Origin: Coriaria nepalensis
Lineage: Eukaryota; Streptophyta; Magnoliopsida; Cucurbitales; Coriariaceae
NCBI GenBank assembly: GCA_027186245.1
Contig: CP114487.1
Location: forward strand, 3,043,501 to 3,107,500
Reading direction: 5' to 3'
Length of the DNA: 64,000 nt
In this document: positions 62,037 through 64,000 of the stretch, one piece after another
Position numbering within the stretch: position 1 is the first letter of the stretch
Layout of the letters: the number at the start of each line of letters is the position of its first letter
Program-made: the position numbers and the translations under genes
The notes under the pieces: generated by a model
Seen by the model: only the letters and a program-made list of their open reading frames with translations
Database searches by the model: none
Told to the model about the DNA's origin: nothing

Positions 62037-62710
62037 ATGGCTGCAGCCGGGCAGATGATGATCGTTGTGGCGGCTTTGGTACTCATGGCCGGTTCCACAA
62101 CCGCAGTCACGACATATACCGTCGGAGATAGCTTGGGCTGGGCGATTCCTCCTAACACCACCTTTTACTCCTCTTGGGCCGCCTCAAAGACATTCCAAAT
62201 CGGAGACTCAGTCGGTACTATATATCTATCTATACTTTATATTTCTCAGTTCATTATCTAAGAGACTATGTTACATTCCATTTCAGCGTTTAAAATTCAG
62301 TTTACTAAACTTCGTTTTCATTATTATTATGGTCAGTATTTAACTGGGCTAGCGGCCATACCGTTGGTGAAGTACTAACAAAAGCGGATTACGATAGTTG
62401 CACGAGTCCTGGAACAGTCAACGCAACGAGCCCAGTTACTGTGACTCTTGTAAGCAACACTACTCGGTATTTCTTTTGCACAATTGACACTCATTGCTCG
62501 CTGGGTCAGAAGGTGACTATCACCGTCGGATCGTCCACTGGGTCTGTAAGTAATCCTCCTCCTCCTCCTCCTCCACAGTCGGTGTCGCCCAACTCCAACA
62601 CCTCATCGCCGCCGCCGCCACCACCACCACCAAGTTCTGCTTCATCTTTGACCCTCAGCGGTGCTGCTGTGGTCTCCTTCATGGTTTTTTCTTTCTTCAT
62701 GTCTATGTAA
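62037..62710 (+). CDS. Phytocyanin (stellacyanin/mavicyanin-like blue copper protein)
   Basis: Two exons, 62037-62214 and 62337-62710, GT-AG intron, 183 residues; ATG 62037 begins the signal peptide. Residues 1-23 form the signal peptide (ending GSTTA). The plastocyanin-like domain runs from TYTVGDSLGW to KVTITV. Type I copper ligands are visible: H67 (SGHTV), C107, H112, and axial Q117 in C-x4-H-x4-Q spacing. Gln rather than Met makes it stellacyanin-type. C81 and C113 form the expected disulphide. A proline-rich spacer (arabinogalactan-protein-like) and a hydrophobic C-terminus (GAAVVSFMVFSFFMSM) suggest a GPI-anchored, extracellular protein. Such proteins carry electrons or act in cell-wall processes; the partner is unknown. 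The single intron position is typical of the family. Confidence 0.92.
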
Positions 62711-62831
62711 TTAAATTTAGTGGATCATATTATGTTGCTATAATTTATTGATTTCCCTATTGAATATTATGGACATGTTTTGTAATTGGTATAGCACTAC
62801 TTTAGTCAGTGCTTGTATACGTGAGTGCTCT

Positions 62832-62837
62832 AATAAA
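62832..62837 (+). terminator. Poly(A) signal of the phytocyanin gene
   Basis: AATAAA 122 bp after the stop codon, at a plausible plant 3' UTR distance. Confidence 0.45.
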
Positions 62838-62839
62838 TC

Positions 62840-63650
62840 TTACCATAGTTTCCCGCAATGTTATAGTGAAAACAAGAAACCGACTTGATAACTTGGCCCC
62901 CAAAAAAACAAAAAAACTTGATACCTTGTTAAGTTCTTCTAATTAATATCATAGTTATCATATAAAATTAGATTTTTTATTTATTTATTCTTACAAACTC
63001 GAGCTACGTACAGCTATTATAACATCTCATATTAGAAAGTAAGTAACGGTTTAGATGGGACCTTAAACCTTTTTTTTTTTTTTTTCCTCTCTTTTCTTGC
63101 TCAAACGTTACTTGCTTGGATCCTTAGTTAAGAGCTTTTGTTCTCAAGTAAGGACACACGCTCTTTTTCTCATTTCTTTGTAAAATTATTTTTTCTTTTT
63201 GAGAAGTTTAGATTTTAAATAATGGCCTTATTATTTTTATTATTTAGTCTAATCTACTATTTAAAGGAATTTCGTTCATAAAAAGAGAAGAATATTTAAA
63301 TTAGATTTTTTTTTTCTTTTTTTTGGAGTTTATTTCATAATATTACAGCTTTTGATAGTAGGTTGATGAACAAATTCATAATATTACAGCAATTTGCGGT
63401 CTAGGATTTGGAGAATCAATATTGGTAGCTCTGCAATTCTACCTGAAACCGATAATGGTCAATATTTTTCACTAATTTCGGGGATTCAGGAGTAAAAAGA
63501 GAGAAAATACAAAATTCGGGTTGGGATGAGGGAGAAGGAGAAGTATGTTCTAAATGTTCCTCACTCCAAATTAACGACGTGTTCTAAATGTTACTAACTT
63601 GTAACGTTTTATTTTCTACCACCAACGATCTCTCTTTTTCTCTCCATCTC
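62840..63650. other. Spacer between phytocyanin and WDR11-like genes
   Basis: T-rich with long poly-T runs (63070-63085, 63308-63325). No gene seen. The right part is the likely promoter and leader of the next gene. Confidence 0.4.
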
Positions 63651-63761
63651 ACCGTTCTCGGACTACCTTCCTCGGCTTCTCCAATGGCGAATTCCAGTAC
63701 ATAAGAAACCAAAACCAATTTAACCAAAACTTCCCATCTCCTCCCTCTCAATTTCTTCCAG

Positions 63762-64000
63762 ATGTTGAGTCCAAGAAAACCACCACCAAAACAACCATTT
63801 CTCCGATCCCAAATCCAGTCTCAAGACTCATGGGACTCCATGCTTCCAGGTCCTCCCAGCCGCAACAATTTCGGATCTGCGGACCTCAGCTCCTCCGCCC
63901 TACTCGCCTTCCCTTCCGGCAGCTCCATCACTGTCTTCGACTCTCGTTCCATGCAACTCGTCACTGCAATTTCCATGCCTCCTCCTTCGACTTCCTACCC
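63762..64000 (+). CDS. WD40-repeat protein, WDR11-like (5' end only)
   Basis: ATG 63762 opens a frame that stays open to the window end (79 full codons). After a proline/glutamine-rich start (MLSPRKPPPKQPFLRSQ) comes DSWDSMLPGPPSRNNFGSAD, then LSSSALLAFPSGSSITVFDS. The 'W-D-x-MLPGPPSRNN..ADLS..GLLAF.SGSSV' block matches the start of the plant WD40 protein family related to WDR11, whose animal member acts in endosome-to-Golgi traffic. The N-terminal sequence leads into the first beta-propeller blade. The rest lies outside the window. The family call is from memory of this signature. Confidence 0.75.
   Translation, partial: MLSPRKPPPKQPFLRSQIQSQDSWDSMLPGPPSRNNFGSADLSSSALLAFPSGSSITVFDSRSMQLVTAISMPPPSTSY

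Noticed and set aside
62506..62700. Gly-rich minus-strand ORF
   Set aside because: Antisense of the phytocyanin proline-rich tail.
1..64000. tRNA, intact rRNA and CRISPR searches
   Set aside because: No tRNA T-loop/acceptor pattern, no rRNA beyond the 34-bp plastid-like piece, and no regularly spaced direct-repeat array was seen by eye.

Overview
This is a nuclear window from a flowering plant, almost certainly a eudicot; the species cannot be told. The evidence is plant-specific gene families (Aux/IAA, RLCK-VII kinase, phytocyanin, plant-type GT17), GT-AG introns, two conserved plant microRNA hairpins (MIR396, MIR171), an AT-rich background with long (TA)n tracts, and abundant Ty1/copia, Ty3/gypsy and Mutator-like remnants. 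No bacterial operons, CRISPR array, rRNA operon or tRNA gene was seen.

Layout. 0-3.2 kb: decayed gypsy-type gag region (minus). 4.2-4.3 kb: two short plastid-derived pieces. 5.1-5.5 kb: a MITE. 8.1-8.35 kb: MIR396 (minus). 9.2-14.6 kb: degenerate copia element (minus) with recognisable LTRs and a foreign insert. 15.1-19.3 kb: a second copia element reduced to two LTRs plus an RT-RNase H stub. 19.5-27.2 kb: further copia debris and a LINE-like 3' end. 30.2-33 kb: receptor-like cytoplasmic kinase gene (6 exons, plus). 34.4-35.3 kb: snRNP25-like gene (4 exons, minus), with MIR171 about 1.25 kb upstream on the same strand. 38.7-41.8 kb: broken copia element (plus). 42.2-44.6 kb: gypsy gag remnant associated with a large inverted repeat. 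44.66-45.70 kb: IAA29-like Aux/IAA gene (4 exons, minus) with two G-boxes upstream. 46.3-53.5 kb: gene-poor. 54.5-55.6 kb: GT17 glycosyltransferase. 56.0-56.9 kb: truncated, frameshifted ARP6 copy. 57.05-59.16 kb: decayed MULE transposase (minus). 62.0-62.7 kb: phytocyanin. 63.76 kb to the end: first codons of a WDR11-like WD40 gene.

The genes do not form a pathway. Themes that recur are growth control (miR396, miR171, Aux/IAA, RLCK) and mobile elements rearranging the spaces between genes. Exon structures were worked out by eye from splice sites, reading phase and family conservation. Family names rest on recognised motifs, not on database searches.
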